64,000 nt of DNA from Blastomyces gilchristii SLH14081 (lineage: Eukaryota > Ascomycota > Eurotiomycetes > Onygenales > Ajellomycetaceae), in assembly GCF_000003855.2 (NCBI RefSeq), contig NW_003101668.1, positions 969,065 to 1,033,064 on the forward strand. The letters are read 5' to 3'. Below the pieces are notes generated by a model. The model was not told the origin of the DNA. It did no database searches and saw only the letters and a list, made by a program, of their open reading frames with translations. Shown piece after piece: positions 1 to 13,577 of this stretch (its first letter is position 1; each line of letters opens with the position of its first letter). A program made the position numbers and the translations under genes.

Positions 1-3000
1 TTTTTCTCTTTTTATTCATTTTGATTTACCTGTCGATTTAACTACCTGTCTGATATTTGGAAGACATCGCTCGGTCCCTGTTTTTGCTCCTTCAAGAATA
101 AACAGGGTAGAAATAATGAATCTGGATTACGGCAGCTGGTTTATGCAAGTGTTACCATGTGGCCCGCTCCAGATCTCTCGGGGACACATTCCTGTGATGG
201 ATATCTGGGAAGAAAGGGCTGTCCCGTACCGTACCGGTGCTGCTGAATTGATCTGCACAAGTCATTCCATACGGAGCATTTTAGCCACCTACTTTCTTTT
301 CTTTTTCCGTTCTGTTTCCTTTGTTTTTCGGGACAGAGCAGAGACATCACAAGTTGCTGCGCATGTCCAGACCCAGTGCGCACACATAACTTACGCAGCG
401 TAGAACTGGTTTTTGAGTGAGGCAGACAGAACCGTCATGGAGACAAATCAAAATACCAGATCCCGAACGCCAATCACCAATTTGAGATCATCGTTCACCT
501 GTCTGTAACTAGTCTTCCGATCCATACTTTTTACCCACCAACAGGCAGCACTAACAACAGTCCAAACACTTGAGGCGCCACATATGATTGTCGCTCCAAA
601 AATGTCATTTTAGAGCAAAGGAATGTTCCCAGCTGTCCATCCCATGACCATTACCATTTGACCGCTGAAAGCTAGGTAGGGCGTTGCAGCTTATTCTATT
701 GGGAGGCATGTGCTTTGTCCTCGGTACTCTGCTGCTCACGCAGACACCCTTTTACGAGAAGGATAAAGAGCTCATGATCGTTCTTCCAGCGAAGCGTGAT
801 ATGTAACTAGTTAGTAAACCTTCCCACCTCATCGCCAAGACGTAAGACGACACAAGGGCTGGGAAGCGAAGGCGGATTTATCGTGTGTACCTGGCTGGGC
901 AAGGATGATATTTGCTTCCCGGGATTAAAAATATCCTCACGATGGATAGTTACGTCAGCTCTCCATAGAACTAGTTAACTATCCAAAAAAAATATGCCCC
1001 TCGTCCGGTGCTCGTGGTTCACCCTGAGATGCTCCACTCCTCTCTCGCTCTCTCGCCGCTCGAGGGCTGGCGGCACGCCTGCACCACTCCTGAGTCGTGA
1101 CTTCATAGTTTTAAGTGGCTCGTGTGTGTGTGTCTATTTTAACTTTCCAAGGAATGTCAAGATGGGCCGAGAATGCCAAATTGAACCCCACACCTAGGTT
1201 CTTCCCCACTAGTGACTGCCGCTCGGGTTCGTGCTGACCTGTCCAGAGTCGCAGAGTGGCCCGCAGCTTATCGATAGTGGCTGACAGAGTCCCTAGTTTC
1301 CTGCGCGTCCCAAGGCAGAGAGATATGCGTTGCGTATACGGAGTACCGAGCAGCCATCACATTGATTTCGACATGAAGCAGGCATGAGAGAGGTGTCACC
1401 GATGTCACCGGTTGCAAGGCTCGGTATTTTCCTCCACTGGACAGTTTGTTTGACAGATCCATTTTTATTCTTTGGGTCAGGAACATATCGAAAACACCAA
1501 GTAGGGTGCTTTTTGCCTCAAGCCCCTACTTAGTACGATTCCTTTTTTTTCCTTCTTTTTTTTGGTCCTTTTGGCTTTTGGGTCACTCCATAATCTTTCC
1601 CCAGGATCCTTTCTTGCTCACCCTGTTTCCTTGGGATGCTGTGTTTCAACGGTGTGCAAGACAAAGTTTAAAACGGAACAATGCCACGGAATTGAACAAG
1701 ATGATCTGAGACAACGGGATTGTCTATGAGTGTCGTTAATGCCTTGTTTTTCCGGTTCCTTAACTTTGACTGATTCTATTATTCAAGAAACAAGCTCAAA
1801 AACTTGTCTGCTGCAACCTCGATTGTCAATATGCGGTTCTGGATCCATCAATGTCAAACTGGCTTTCATGATAGCTTCGAATAAGTTGGAAAGTGATATT
1901 TCGACGTTTTTATGATGTGTAATTGTCTCGAATCATAGAAACTGGGCACTTCCTGATTTTCTCATGATAGGGAGAGCCAGAACAATTACGGGGTTTGATC
2001 TTGATTTAAAGCTGAATCACATATTAATTTTTCTTTTTTCACCCTTTCCTTCGCTGGGGCTGGATTTCGTCTATTTGTCTGCCTCAGAGCAAGCTCGATA
2101 TGAGGCCCAAATCACGGTCGTTGGTGTGCAATAATAAAGACATTCCGAGAACGAATTCAAAGTGACGATGTCCGAATCTGACCTTTATGTCTAGTGTCTG
2201 ACTGCGTTTTACGCACAACTTTAAAGCCGAAGAAAGCAGCCCGGCGGTAATGCCATGAAAGGGTTAAATCTATGGGGAGCAGGAGACTATATTGTGGGTA
2301 ATTTTCCAGTCCAGCCCTAGGAAATTTAACGGTGTCAGGAAGAAGAAGCCTTCCGTTTGGTTTGCCTCAACCTGGCTCAGCGAAATGGTGACAAAGCCAC
2401 GATCTCACGAAAGAGAGGCTGCGGCTTATTGGACATGGATTCCCGCAATATAGCCAAGATGGAAAGTCGATCATATCTGTTCGGCGATACTGGCCCTTGT
2501 GACCGCGGATGTATGAAGCTGACGCTCCCCTGCGTGTATGTATACGCTAGGGAGTACATACCTGTGAATGAAGAACGATGTATGATGTTGATATGCTCGT
2601 AGAAGTGGATGCCACTATTTGCTTGTGCCTTCGGCACGGTGGGTATATTGAAAGAAGCTTATTTCAGAAATCTGGCGGGGTTAGCAACCTGCATTTGTTG
2701 AGAATCAAGTTCCGCTGAGGATCGGAAGAGCGAACGTATGCAATATGATAGTTATACGAATGCCATGAAATTGCAATATCGACATCCCGATTCTTTCACT
2801 TTCCACCCGATTTTGCTTTGATTTTACTTTGATTTTTCCTTACTCTTCTTATCTTCTCCCAAAGCCCTCAACTTGCCTCGATCTGACGCGGCTGTTTTTA
2901 TGTTGGGGCCGTGTGAGGCTCTGTGCCGAAGCTATGGGTCATCCATAGTTAACTAGCCTAATAGGCGAACGGAACTCCAAAAAGTTCTTCCAAATCCGAG

Positions 3001-5640
3001 CTGAGTGGGACATGCTTGGCCAAAGGCCCGGCGAGCTCTGTGCGTTGACAGGGAATGCAACAATCAACAATATACAATATTGGCCGATACGTCCATGAAT
3101 CCGTTTAGTAATAATATTGAGCTGACATACTTTGAAAAACTTTATTTTCTTCACCCCCATAAAGTAGTAATAATGGTTGCAAGCCAAGTCAAGTGGTTCT
3201 TTCTTTCTATTATTTGGCCACGGTCATTCTCCACCAAGAACTGTCATTGCAGCTGTCAGGTTGTCTTGTCTTGCCAGTCCAGTCGAGGCCCCCAGCTGGC
3301 TGAGGCCATTTTCCAATAATGGTTGTTGGGCCCATTTTGCGAAAGGTCGGGTAGAACATCCGGGAGAATCCTAGGTTCTTGTAGGCGAGTGAAGTTTTTT
3401 CTTTTCCAGGGTGGTGCAGCAGTGTGAAATTATTATTTATATGACCCATCTTGTATTAACCGAGACTCGAGATAAAACGAGTTGAACTGCCGAACTAAAC
3501 TCACTGTTGTTGAACTTTTGATCATTATTTCTTCTTCTAAGTTCTAGAAAGCAGAAAAGTGTCGGCAAATTTGCAGAATGTGTCCATACAAACTGCTTTT
3601 CCTCTCGAAATTTGAGGGGAATCTTGGGCCGAAGATCTTGACTATTCCCCTGTTTTGGAACTCGAGTTGATATGCAAGGCAGCCCCACGATGAAAAGAAC
3701 GATGATGATTGGCAGTTTCCCCATAGTAATATTATCTTGAGCAATTTTGTCTGGAAGCTTAACTGAGCGTGGTCACACAATTTTTCAAAGGATTACTAAC
3801 AGCTGCCGCAGACGAAAGGGTCCTTAACGCTCATCAACTTCAAGTCTGCCAGCCTCCTCAGTATTTGCCTGCGACATTTTACAACATTTTTCAACCCATG
3901 GATCGTGAAGCGAAGTGGCGGGGTTTCCCGTGTCTCAAAATATCCCAGCGCCTTTTTATGGTTCAGGAACAAATCCAGGGAAGTTTACTCGTCCCTCTTG
4001 CCCCTGTGCCTAACGGAAAGTCAAACCACTTGAAACAGCAATTAGGGCACTGATGCAATGTTCATGTGAAGCAATAAACATGTTCAACTCATCATCCATG
4101 AATGATTCCCTCATTTTTTCCCGCTTTTGATACCCTTGTCGCGCAGAGTGCTTTTCAGTTTCTGACCCATTGTGCCGATGGCACCCTGCGAATGGTAGTA
4201 TTCAATTGAACCCAATACAAATTACCCGAATTGCTCTCGGTGATGCGAAATTTATGCCAGCACCCTGAGAGGAGGGGCCAATGCTCGGTAAACTCTCGAT
4301 TCCAATGCGATTGCTCAAGCCGGATCAGTCGTGATTAAGCGCAAGCATGTCAATGGTGCAGGAAGTCCACGGATGTTTTGAGAACCTGTCAATCAAGAAC
4401 CCACCGGACTAGACAAGGGTCTATACAACCTTGGTGGACACAGGGTCCCACAGATTCAGGAATGTTCCAAATCATTCCACGTGCCGTAATCCCACGCCCT
4501 TTGAAGCTGGAATAATGGAGTCGTTTCAGTCGGATGATGTGTCACTGGGGGCTTGGTTGTTGAGTGGAGCGAGGTGCAGTGGTGATGAAGTCACCGTGGA
4601 TTGTCGGTCCCACCAGTTCTCTGACTGTGGACAAACTGGCCATCCGGAGAAATATGTTGCTCATGCTCAAGAAAGGAGGTCGTGATATATGGAGGCTCGG
4701 TAGGCAGTGACTTGAGTTGCCATACATATTCTTGTGCCTGTGCTTATGGGATTGCTGAACATCCGTGGGAAACCGCGCTGGCAATATCTGTTACCCTTCT
4801 CTGGATGATGGTTCACTCTGACAATTACGCGATGAAACGCTCGCTCGGACAGATCGTCACTCAGACGCCAAGGACGAATGAGTATGCATCCTCCATGCGA
4901 CTATGCATCCTCCATGCGACTACCATGCATTTCTCAGCTGGAGTCTCTTCCGAAGTGACGAGGTTGACCTTTTGGGATAATAAATGAAGGGGGACTCTGT
5001 GCATGTGGAATCTTTGAAAAGTTGGGATTTTGTAAATCCGCACGAGGAGTGTCCACCTGGAAATTAGCTTTTCCGACTTCTTTTCTCTCATAAGGACACG
5101 CACATGCTTCACGTCATTCGACCGCTTAGTCCTCGATGAATAGTTGTCACAATATCATGCTTTTTCTAGAAGAGCGCTGACTCTTTTTTGCGTTTTGCAA
5201 GGCGTGAGATGGAACTCAGGGGTTGTCAACAACCCACGGTCACCTGGTCGCTCTTGCCCTAACTAATTCTGTGTGCAGATAATGGACACCAACTTCGACT
5301 TCTATAGTTATACCTAGGAATATTATGCCTAGGAATACATATATATATATATATACGTATGTGTGTTATTCATGGATACAGTGGAATGAATGGTTCTTGC
5401 AAATATGTTTCATTCCTTTTGAGAATGACAGCATGAGTAGCCGGCTTCCCTTTGGTGTTTTGGCTCATATGCTAATGCATCCTCCGGGGCATTGCTTTTC
5501 CACGCGTTGGAATGAGTACATGTTTAGAATCGATTTCAGTTTATTTATATTCATTGCAATCTTATTGTTATTAGACACTGTTGATTCCTTATTGGACTTA
5601 AGAGATTGTTGCCTGGTAAGGTTAACAAGTATTTCTCTAC
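1..5640. other. Intergenic stretch without a supportable gene
   Basis: Ordinary base composition, but all frames on both strands are short and none shows a recognisable domain, credible exon chain or codon-like pattern. Small features visible are a perfect two-copy 19-bp tandem duplication at 4883-4920 and a (TA)n run near 5336-5356. I found no tRNA-like A/B box pair. Diverged or mainly non-coding transcripts cannot be excluded. Confidence 0.5.
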
Positions 5641-6357
5641 ATGGATATTGCAGTCGCGAATACCGTGTAGCTACGTGCGTGGTTCTGCAGATTAATGACT
5701 GCAACTTGCAGACCCTTCCCTTCCACTTACCAAGCCAGACACCACTATCTTTGATATCAACCTTACGGGAACAATGTTCACAACAAAACTCGCCATTTAC
5801 TACTTCCGACGCCAACCCCTTGGGTCGACCCGAGACAGATGTTTGATTTTGATAGGTAGTATTGCTGGTTACCTCGGCATACCGAGTTCTGCGACATACT
5901 CCATGTCAAAGTTTGGTGTGAGAGCACTGATGCTCTCCCTTCGAAGGAACGCTTAGGTTGATTCGATTCGTGTCAATCTAGTTGCACCAGGGTATGTAGC
6001 CATTTTAAGAATTAACTATATATGGACATGGATATGGCAACAACGACCCATTTAGATCTCCACTTCTTTTTTCAGCGTGCTAATGGAGACTGAAGCTACG
6101 TCATAACCCCGGCCTACACCAAAGAAATAATCGCCTTCTTTAAATCAAAGGGCGTGAAATTCGCCTCAGAAGATGATGCCTGTAAGGCAGTCTTGAGAAT
6201 CGCCTCCGACACTGCCGTGAATGGTCGGTCACTTGCGGTTGTATCCAAAGAGGATTGCGCCGAGGGATATTTCGACCTGGCCCAGGACGATTTCTCCGAG
6301 GGGAGTAAATTGCACGGCATGCAAGATGTTGCACTTAATGTTGGATCGCGGACGTAG
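5641..6357 (+). pseudogene. Decayed short-chain dehydrogenase/reductase (SDR), 15-hydroxyprostaglandin-dehydrogenase-like
   Basis: SDR enzymes are NAD(P)-dependent oxidoreductases with a Rossmann fold. Pieces of one can be read in order: MDIAVANT (the D-x-x-V-x-N strand), then DINLTGTMFTTKLAIYYF, then ILIGSIAGYLGIPSSATYSM with the catalytic Ser and the YxxxK pair (Tyr then SMSK), then VNLVAPG. A credible 84-bp intron (5992-6075, GTATGT...TTCAG) follows. The last part holds VLMETEAT and a C-terminal segment ending near GSRT at 6357. The frame is broken by a stop after the MDIAVANTV segment, a TAG at 5953-5955 before VDSIRVNLVAPG and a frame change near 6103-6108. The N-terminal glycine-rich NAD motif was not found upstream. 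The base composition is ordinary, so this looks like simple decay and not hypermutation. The exact substrate class is a guess; SDR membership is firm. Confidence 0.75.
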
Positions 6358-7640
6358 GCCTTAATGTGTGTGGGGGACTGGGATGGCTATGAAGAGAGTT
6401 TGCACGCATGCGTGTTGAGTTTGTGCGCATGTTCTTTCTCCAGTAACTGGACGTTAAAGTCAACATTGTTATTCAGGAGAATGTTGAGATGAGTAGATAG
6501 CAAAATGATTTCTCTAGTTCGAAAATTGATAGCTAGGCGGTCATGACGAAGTGAGTACACACTCATGAGTGCGATCATTCTTCTGGTCGAATTTGGCCAC
6601 ACTGTTCCAAAAAATAGTCATACCCTGACCCAAATAGACGCTTAATTCACTTGATATAAATAACTTGACCCGTGCTAGTCCTAGTGTATATGAAGAATGC
6701 CCACATACCCATTCCATGCGATAATGCAGAATGGACTGGCAGAGACAAGAGATTCGCAAAGGCAATCCCAGACGACGCTACGGTGTATGGTCCACCGTCC
6801 GTCAGAGTTGAAGAAATCTGAGTTGTTCTGCACAGCGTTCGTCTCTCAGGGGTGGGATTCTCGGACGCCAGTAGGTGTTCTCGAACTAGCTGAAAGAGAT
6901 ATACATGCATTTCAGAATTCCTGTTAGGCGAGGTAGAACAACCATTTCGATTTTCCCCTAACGCATGCTATTTAAAACAGCCTCACCCTTGCCCGGGCAG
7001 ATAATATGGTCGACCTCCAGAAAAGGCGGATAAATGGTGATAGGGCAGAATTTTCCGCGCCGCTCCCTTCGGTTTGATAAGACCAACTGTTCAGTTTATG
7101 AAAGGGGATATTCCAGTTCAATTGAGGTAGTTGAGCCCACTCTTGTCGATACTAATGACAACATTTTTGTTCCACAGAATAATTTATGGGGATACTTGAG
7201 AGGAAAATGGCCTTACTTATTTTTTAGTAAAGTCGAGTGTGATTTCAAAGTAAAGGCTGAAATGAATATTATGACAAGCCTTAATCAGTATGGCATTCAT
7301 CCACCGTACGCTTTCCATGCCTGTATATTCCTCGGACGAATTCGTATATAGGAGCGAGATTATGGGAGTCAAAATGAAGGTTGATGATCCAAGGATGTTC
7401 GCAGAGCTTGCCCGATGCGGTCATTTAAATATCACGTGATTTGAACTCCAATTTGTTGACGAAACGGGGAGTTCAAGCGAACACTGCTGAACCAAACGGA
7501 AGTTATTTACATACATTACAATTTTAAGATCGTGTCGGGAGATTTTAAAATTATTCGCCAACCTTCCTTCTTTTTTATTTCTTTAAACAATCCTTTTCGG
7601 GAGCCAGTGCGGCGCCTGAACAGCCCTTGAACTTCTCCGT
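6358..7640. other. Intergenic region upstream of SRP72
   Basis: No coding region I can support. Frames are short and lack recognisable motifs, including one of about 105 codons at 7034-7351. The last 200 bp before the SRP72 start contain a perfect CACGTG palindrome and AT-rich sequence typical of a fungal promoter. Confidence 0.45.
7431..7440. promoter_or_regulatory. CACGTG palindrome upstream of SRP72
   Basis: ATCACGTGAT is a perfect 10-bp palindrome about 200 bp before the SRP72 start codon. TCACGTGA is the classical target of Cbf1/USF-type bHLH factors in fungi. The palindrome is seen directly; that it is used as a binding site is inference from position. Confidence 0.4.
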
Positions 7641-9794
7641 ATGGCGACCCAGAGCATCAGTGCGTTGATTCAGCGAAGCACAATCGACGACCATGAAGAA
7701 GTCATCAAAGCTTGCAATGCGGTACTGAAAACGTCCAAAAACGATCTCAATGCCCTCCATGTAAAAACTGTTGCCCTGGTCAAATTGGACCGTTTCGAAG
7801 ATGCGATTCGAGTGATCGAGGATGGCGGGGATGCGCTGAAAAAGAAAGTCCCTCTGGAATGGTCTTACGCTTTATATAAGGTCGGGCAATTAGAAGATGC
7901 GATAAAACTGGCCGCGAGTGCCGGGACCGGGAGAGGGGGGAAACATGTTGAAGCCCAAGCGGTACGTGAAAGTTGTTCGAACTCCGCACACTGCTTCCAC
8001 TGAAGGGTCGCTCATAGTTTTCAGACATATCGTGCGGAAAACTTTCGTCGCACCGCAGAAGTTTATAAAGAGCTATCTACAGAGAATCCAGCGTTTGTCG
8101 GGGAGAAAAGTGACCTGCGAATCAATTCACGAGCTGCGGACGCACAGCTCCAGTGGTCTGGACTGGCCAGTCAGGTGGACAATACAAGACCAAGTCGGGA
8201 AGAGCTCGAATCTTTCGAAACGACTTATAATGTGGCATGCGGCGCTATAGGGAGAGGAGAACTAGAGACAGGAGAAGTACTATTGAGACGAGCAAAGGGT
8301 TAGCATTTCTTTGCTTTCCCTTGCGACCTCCGAACAAATCTCTAACAGATCAAACCGCAGAACTTTGTAAATCGTCCGAGGATCTTACACCTAAAGATAA
8401 AGTGGCAGAGCTTCTCCCTATTGCAGTTCAGCAATTATATATCGCGCTAAAGCAAGGAAAATCCGACGAAGCTAAAAGTCTGGCAGACGAAATCAACATA
8501 GCTGAGTATGTATTACCCCTGTACTACAGACTTGACCATAGATATTAACATTTCCAACAGAATCCCCGAGATTTCAACCAAAAAAATCGCGCAAAATAAC
8601 ATCCTTCTTGCCTCCCAAGCTCAATCAAATCCATATATACTACACAAACAATTCCATCAAATCCCAACGTCAATAGACGGCGATAGATTATTTTCGTTTC
8701 AAAGTCGACCCTTGACCGGGAACTCTTATGTGGTAGATCTTCTCGTCCGCAAATTCGAAGGCATACAAAGATCGACGGAAAAGGCTCTCTCCCAACACCC
8801 TGCCCCTACCACATCGCCTGACATCAACGCCCTCTCCGTTTTCAACATTGCCTCTCACGCCCGAGACGGATCAGGTAAAGCTGGTCTCAAAGAAGTACTT
8901 CCTCTTCTAGCGAAAAGACCGAATGACATTGGTCTTGTCCTCACTCTCATCCAATTATACGTTTCAGCTAGAAACGTTAACTCTGCCATCTCTGTCCTAG
9001 AAGCGTTCTTCAAGCGTCTTGACCAATCGATATCAGAGTCAGATAAAGACATCCGATTCAACCCAGGCCTCATCGGCATCCTAGTTTCCCTATATAAAAT
9101 CCAAGGGCGCAAAAGCCACATAAAGACAGAACTCTCCAAAGCCGCATCACACTGGCAATCGCGTTCTGACAAATCTCCCGCTCTCCTTCGCGCCGCGGGC
9201 TCCTCGCTCCTCACATCCGGTGAGCCCACAGACCTTGCCCTGGCAGGGAAAATATTCACAGAACTCCATACCGCCCATCCAAATGACCAATTTGCAACCG
9301 CAGGCTACGTTTCTTCGTACGCCATAACGTCACCTGATAAAGTTAGCTCCGCCGTAGATAAACTTTCACCCGTCCAAGATCTAATTGCCGACATCGACGT
9401 TTCCTCCCTGGAAGCCGCTGGAATCCCCTCCACCACAACTTCCACCATATTACCAACGGCTTCTGCTCCCGCCACGGGAGCAAGTAGTCGTAAGCGCCCG
9501 GCAGCTGACGATGCTAACAAGAAAGAGGCTACGAAGAAACGAGTCCGCAAATCACGGTTACCCAAGGACTACGATCCTAACAAAAAGCCAGATCCAGAGC
9601 GCTGGTTACCATTGCGTGATCGCTCCAGTTATCGGCCGAAGGGGAAGAAGGGGAAGCAGAGAGCCGCGGAGCGTACGCAGGGTGGTGTCGTTAATGAAAA
9701 GAGCGAGGAGTCGGCTGCTTCTACGCCTGTTATCCAGGCGAAGGGTCAGGGTGGAGGGAATCAGAAGAAGAAAAAGGGGAAGGGGAAGAAGTGA
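7641..9794 (+). CDS. SRP72: Signal recognition particle subunit SRP72
   Basis: SRP72 is the large TPR-containing subunit of the signal recognition particle. It pairs with SRP68 on 7SL RNA in co-translational targeting to the ER. Exons 7641-7961, 8025-8298, 8349-8505 and 8561-9794 join without a stop to give 661 residues, close to the family's usual size. All three introns (63, 50 and 55 bp) begin GT and end AG, and each splice restores the frame. The N-terminal two thirds are helical TPR-like repeats beginning MATQSISALIQRSTIDDHEE. The C-terminus (about residues 575-615) has the SRP72 RNA-binding signature RLPKDYDPNKKPDPERWLPL followed by RSSYRPKGKKGK, then a lysine-rich tail. The start is the first ATG of the conserved N-terminus, with a CACGTG box 200 bp upstream. 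Identification is firm; exon 2's donor (GTTAGC) is the weakest junction. Confidence 0.95.
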
Positions 9795-12247
9795 TGACCG
9801 TTGCTTTGCTTTTGGATTTATGTTATTATTTCCTTGTTATCTCATTTGTTTTAGATGGACGAATGGTGTATCTAGATACTTCATGTCTATATATATATCT
9901 TCTACGTTTCGCTAGTCGCCGGTTGGCTTGTTGATGTCGTCCTCTGCCTCCCCTGCCAGTTTTTCCCACTGGCAACCTAGAGCCAGTAGAACGGGGAAAC
10001 GAATTGTAATATTTCCTAGACAAGGGAAAACCAGGAGTAATTTTCAAGAATGCAATTACTTCTTCCTATAGCTTCATATCTGAACTATCCCATAAAGCCC
10101 AAATCTATAGCTCTCTATGTATAGCATATCTATTCACCCTCCAGCCCCCAATCACCAACAAGCAACTAGTCAAACAAATGTCAACCCTTCTCACCCCCAG
10201 CTACAACCACGGGCGGCAGGGGAATAAGCAGAAACGCATGGTTACTAACATAATATGCTTAATGACAGAAAAAATGCCCAGAAATCTGCTCTGATGAGGG
10301 TAAAAAGATGGTTAGTTGTGAGCCAAAGTACTTCCCTCTGCCCATTACCAACCCCGCCCAGGAGCCTGTTTCCCTACAGGTAGGGGCATTGTCTTCAACA
10401 AGCCCCCATTTATCAGAGAAGACCGGACGGAGGAAGATTGCCAACTTGTCCCAGAGCCTTTCTGCCTTAAAACTTTTGACGTCGCGGGGGTTGCTTCCAA
10501 GTGTCCCCTGATTTTTCTCCTGGGAAACCAATATAGTTATCAGCTGTATTTGAGAGGTTTGTGCCTGCTCTTGCAGTGAGTAACGGTAGCGGTTCAAACA
10601 TTAGAAGTTGTGCATTCCCTCCCCTGACAAGGAGGTTGTAGCCCAAGGCCCCGTACATTCCTCATAGTCGTGGTTTCGCAATGCTTCGTTCAAGGTGCAC
10701 ATCGCGCGATATTTTGGCACCGAAAGTGTTTAAAACATAACGTACTAACTCGGTTCATACACCACTTCACAATGGGGTTCTGTGGGGATATGGTGAATGT
10801 CGATGTCGTTGCTTGTTCGTTGATGGGCAGTTGACACGCTCGCGATTTTGTTTCCACCCCCGCAGAAGCCATACACGGTTGTTGCATATCTGTACTATTA
10901 TTATTAAACCCCCAGATAGCCCGGCTTGACAATGTATGTAGAGATATAGAGGGAAGGTTACCAATAAAGGAAGGTTTACATCGACATATGTAGGACGTTA
11001 AATTAGTTTTCTTATACATTGTCAGTGAGGGCCAAATGCTGGCCGTAAGCACAGGGGGTCTAATCAGGCAAGGATCGGCTGATTCGCGAATATTCTCGGG
11101 TTGCCGAAATCTTATGCATGTTAGCTTGTGGCTGGGTAGCAACCTGATGCTGCTGATAAGATAAAATAAAGACTGCTGTGTTTACTTGTTTGATTCACTT
11201 GGTTTTTAGTATTCATCTTCCTGCATTTCTTTGACAGAGACTAAGAATGCACCAAAACAAGTATCCCAGTTTTGGAAGAGTTGTGTATGGAAAGATGACA
11301 TATTTTCTTCTAGGTGAGTTTCTCATCATACCTTTTCATTCTGGAATAATAAATGGATGAGTGCAGCTGAGATTTCTTATTCTTTCAGTTGACATAATCT
11401 ACTGCATCCGCACTCTCTTAATATGTGAAATATGGGAATGCAAAACCCCAGGAATACTCAATAATAAAGTCAGCCTTGAAAGTAGAATCCACCAACCAGC
11501 TATATAATAGTTACCTGGGGAGTTAACGCGTTCTGCAAAACAACTGCAACAGCAACAACTCCAGACACCATGCAGCACATGAGTGTGTCATTTGCTCCTT
11601 TGTTGTTGTTGTTGTTGTTGTCGTTGTGAAAAGAAAGAAATGTATATCTCCCTGTTGATAGGCTCAACAATGGGGCAGTGCAGAACCCCGCCAACAAGTT
11701 CGTTAGTACGGCAATGACATAACTAATGTGGCTTGTGCACGCTGTGGCTATGCAGCGTATTTCCTCTGATGAATGACAGATTGGATTATACTGTGCTGTA
11801 TACGTTGGGGACAGGCAGATCCTGGGGGACATCATGGGCTACGGGCTGTTGTTAGTGGTGTTTGCAATATGGTGCGGCTGAACAGAGAAATATACAGTAA
11901 CTACATACATCCTGGCTTAGATGTTACTATCCCATCCCCACGTGGTGATACCCCGTTCAAGGACTGTCTGTTCGAAGAATCTTGTTTGTAGATATAAAGT
12001 TATATGATTATTATTTACGGTAAAACACGTATTATCAATGTCACGCTTGGGCTCTCGCCGGAATATCCTCCCAGCCCAGCCAGTCTTCTTTTTATATATT
12101 TAACACGCTCTGTCTCTCCCTCCTTTGCCCCATTCCCTGCTTTTCTCCCTCTATTCCTCTCCCCCATCCATATACCATTCTGTAAACCTCGCGCTCTCCA
12201 TTTCCTCTCGTTTCTAGGACTGACTTTCGACTCTCCCAGACTTCAAC
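9795..12247. other. Intergenic region between SRP72 and the VWA gene
   Basis: About 2.4 kb without a supportable gene. Short frames on both strands (for example near 10690-11142) have no recognisable domain. A (TTG)n run lies near 11598-11620. The last 200 bp before 12248 are strongly pyrimidine-rich (CTCCC/TTTCTCC blocks), typical of a promoter and 5' leader of a highly expressed fungal gene. Confidence 0.45.
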
Positions 12248-12436
12248 ATGGGTGTAAGTTCATGCCCCTGGAATGTTCCTAAAGATCGTACCCCGCCATT
12301 ACCCATTACCCCTCCGTGACTTTTTGCGACCCGTGGAAGTTTTCCTGTCTACACTTTGATCGTCCTCTCCTTCAACTGCACGCGGCATCGAAATGGACAC
12401 TGACAACCTTGATGGATTATATAGCTCGCTTCAAAG

Positions 12437-13525
12437 ATGGCTGCGGCCCAACAGGCTGGAGGTGCTCCCCCGCGGTCAGGATATCCAGGTGTTCCTCCGC
12501 CCGCTGGAGGTGCGCCTAGACCGGGTCAACCAGGCGCATATGTAAGTACTGCCCATGAACATAGCAAATTATCATATCATATCATATCATATGCTGTGGC
12601 GAAGTGGAAGCTTCTGACTGATGTCATGGGCTGGCTGTGTACGAGAGTTTCTGACGCTGACTGACTGGCCATATTCCGTTGCAGCCTGGACAGACCCAGC
12701 AATACCAGGCGTATCCGGGCCCGACACCAACTCCACCTCCCGCGGTAAGCAAATCACAGTTCTCTACCAGTCGCCAACACCCCGCGCTAGTTTTCCTGTT
12801 GCTTTGATAAGTTAAAAAAGAAGAAAACGAAAAATAAAATCCTGCCCAATATTGTTTTGCTTCGTCTCAACTACATCATCGTCATCTCGTGTTGTTGTTC
12901 TTCATCTGCTTCCCATCTTTGTCCTTTTCTGTCTACTGTTGCCCATCGGCCTTCCTTTCAACAAATAAATCTCACCTGGAAACGAGCCGCTTTTTGAATT
13001 CTCCCGTTCTTTGCTTCCCCGTTACCATGCATCGTCCGTTTAGCCAACAACAGTATCCTGGACAGCCCTACACGAACCCGCCGCAACAACCCCCTTACCC
13101 CACGTCGTCTCAACCACCACCACCACCGCCACAACAACAATACCAACATCAATATGGACGACCAGGGATAACTTCGACTCCTTCTCCAGCTCCAGGCTAC
13201 CAGGGATCTCCTCACCCTGCTTCCCCATCGCCATATCAGAACCCTCAACAACCCCACCAACCTAGTATATCACCAATACCACCTCATTCGCCATACCAAC
13301 AGCCATATCAACAGCCTACCTATGGACAGCAGCAACAACAGCAGCCTTATGGAGTGCCTCCGCAGCAAACCCCTTATGGCCAATCCTACAACCAGCAGTA
13401 TCCTCAACAGCAGCAGCAACCCTACCCACAGAGCCAAGCCCCATACGTTCGTCGATTTCCTATGCCTGTGTACTATTTATCTTTGCTGTTTTATTATTTG
13501 CGAATTATTCAAGTTTATTTATGTC

Positions 13526-13577
<52 letters not shown>

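Noticed and set aside
13527..13577. SINE or LINE tail in the VWA intron
   Set aside because: The (TTA)n run lacks the conserved sequence that precedes the tail of the SINE and LINE and has no target duplication.
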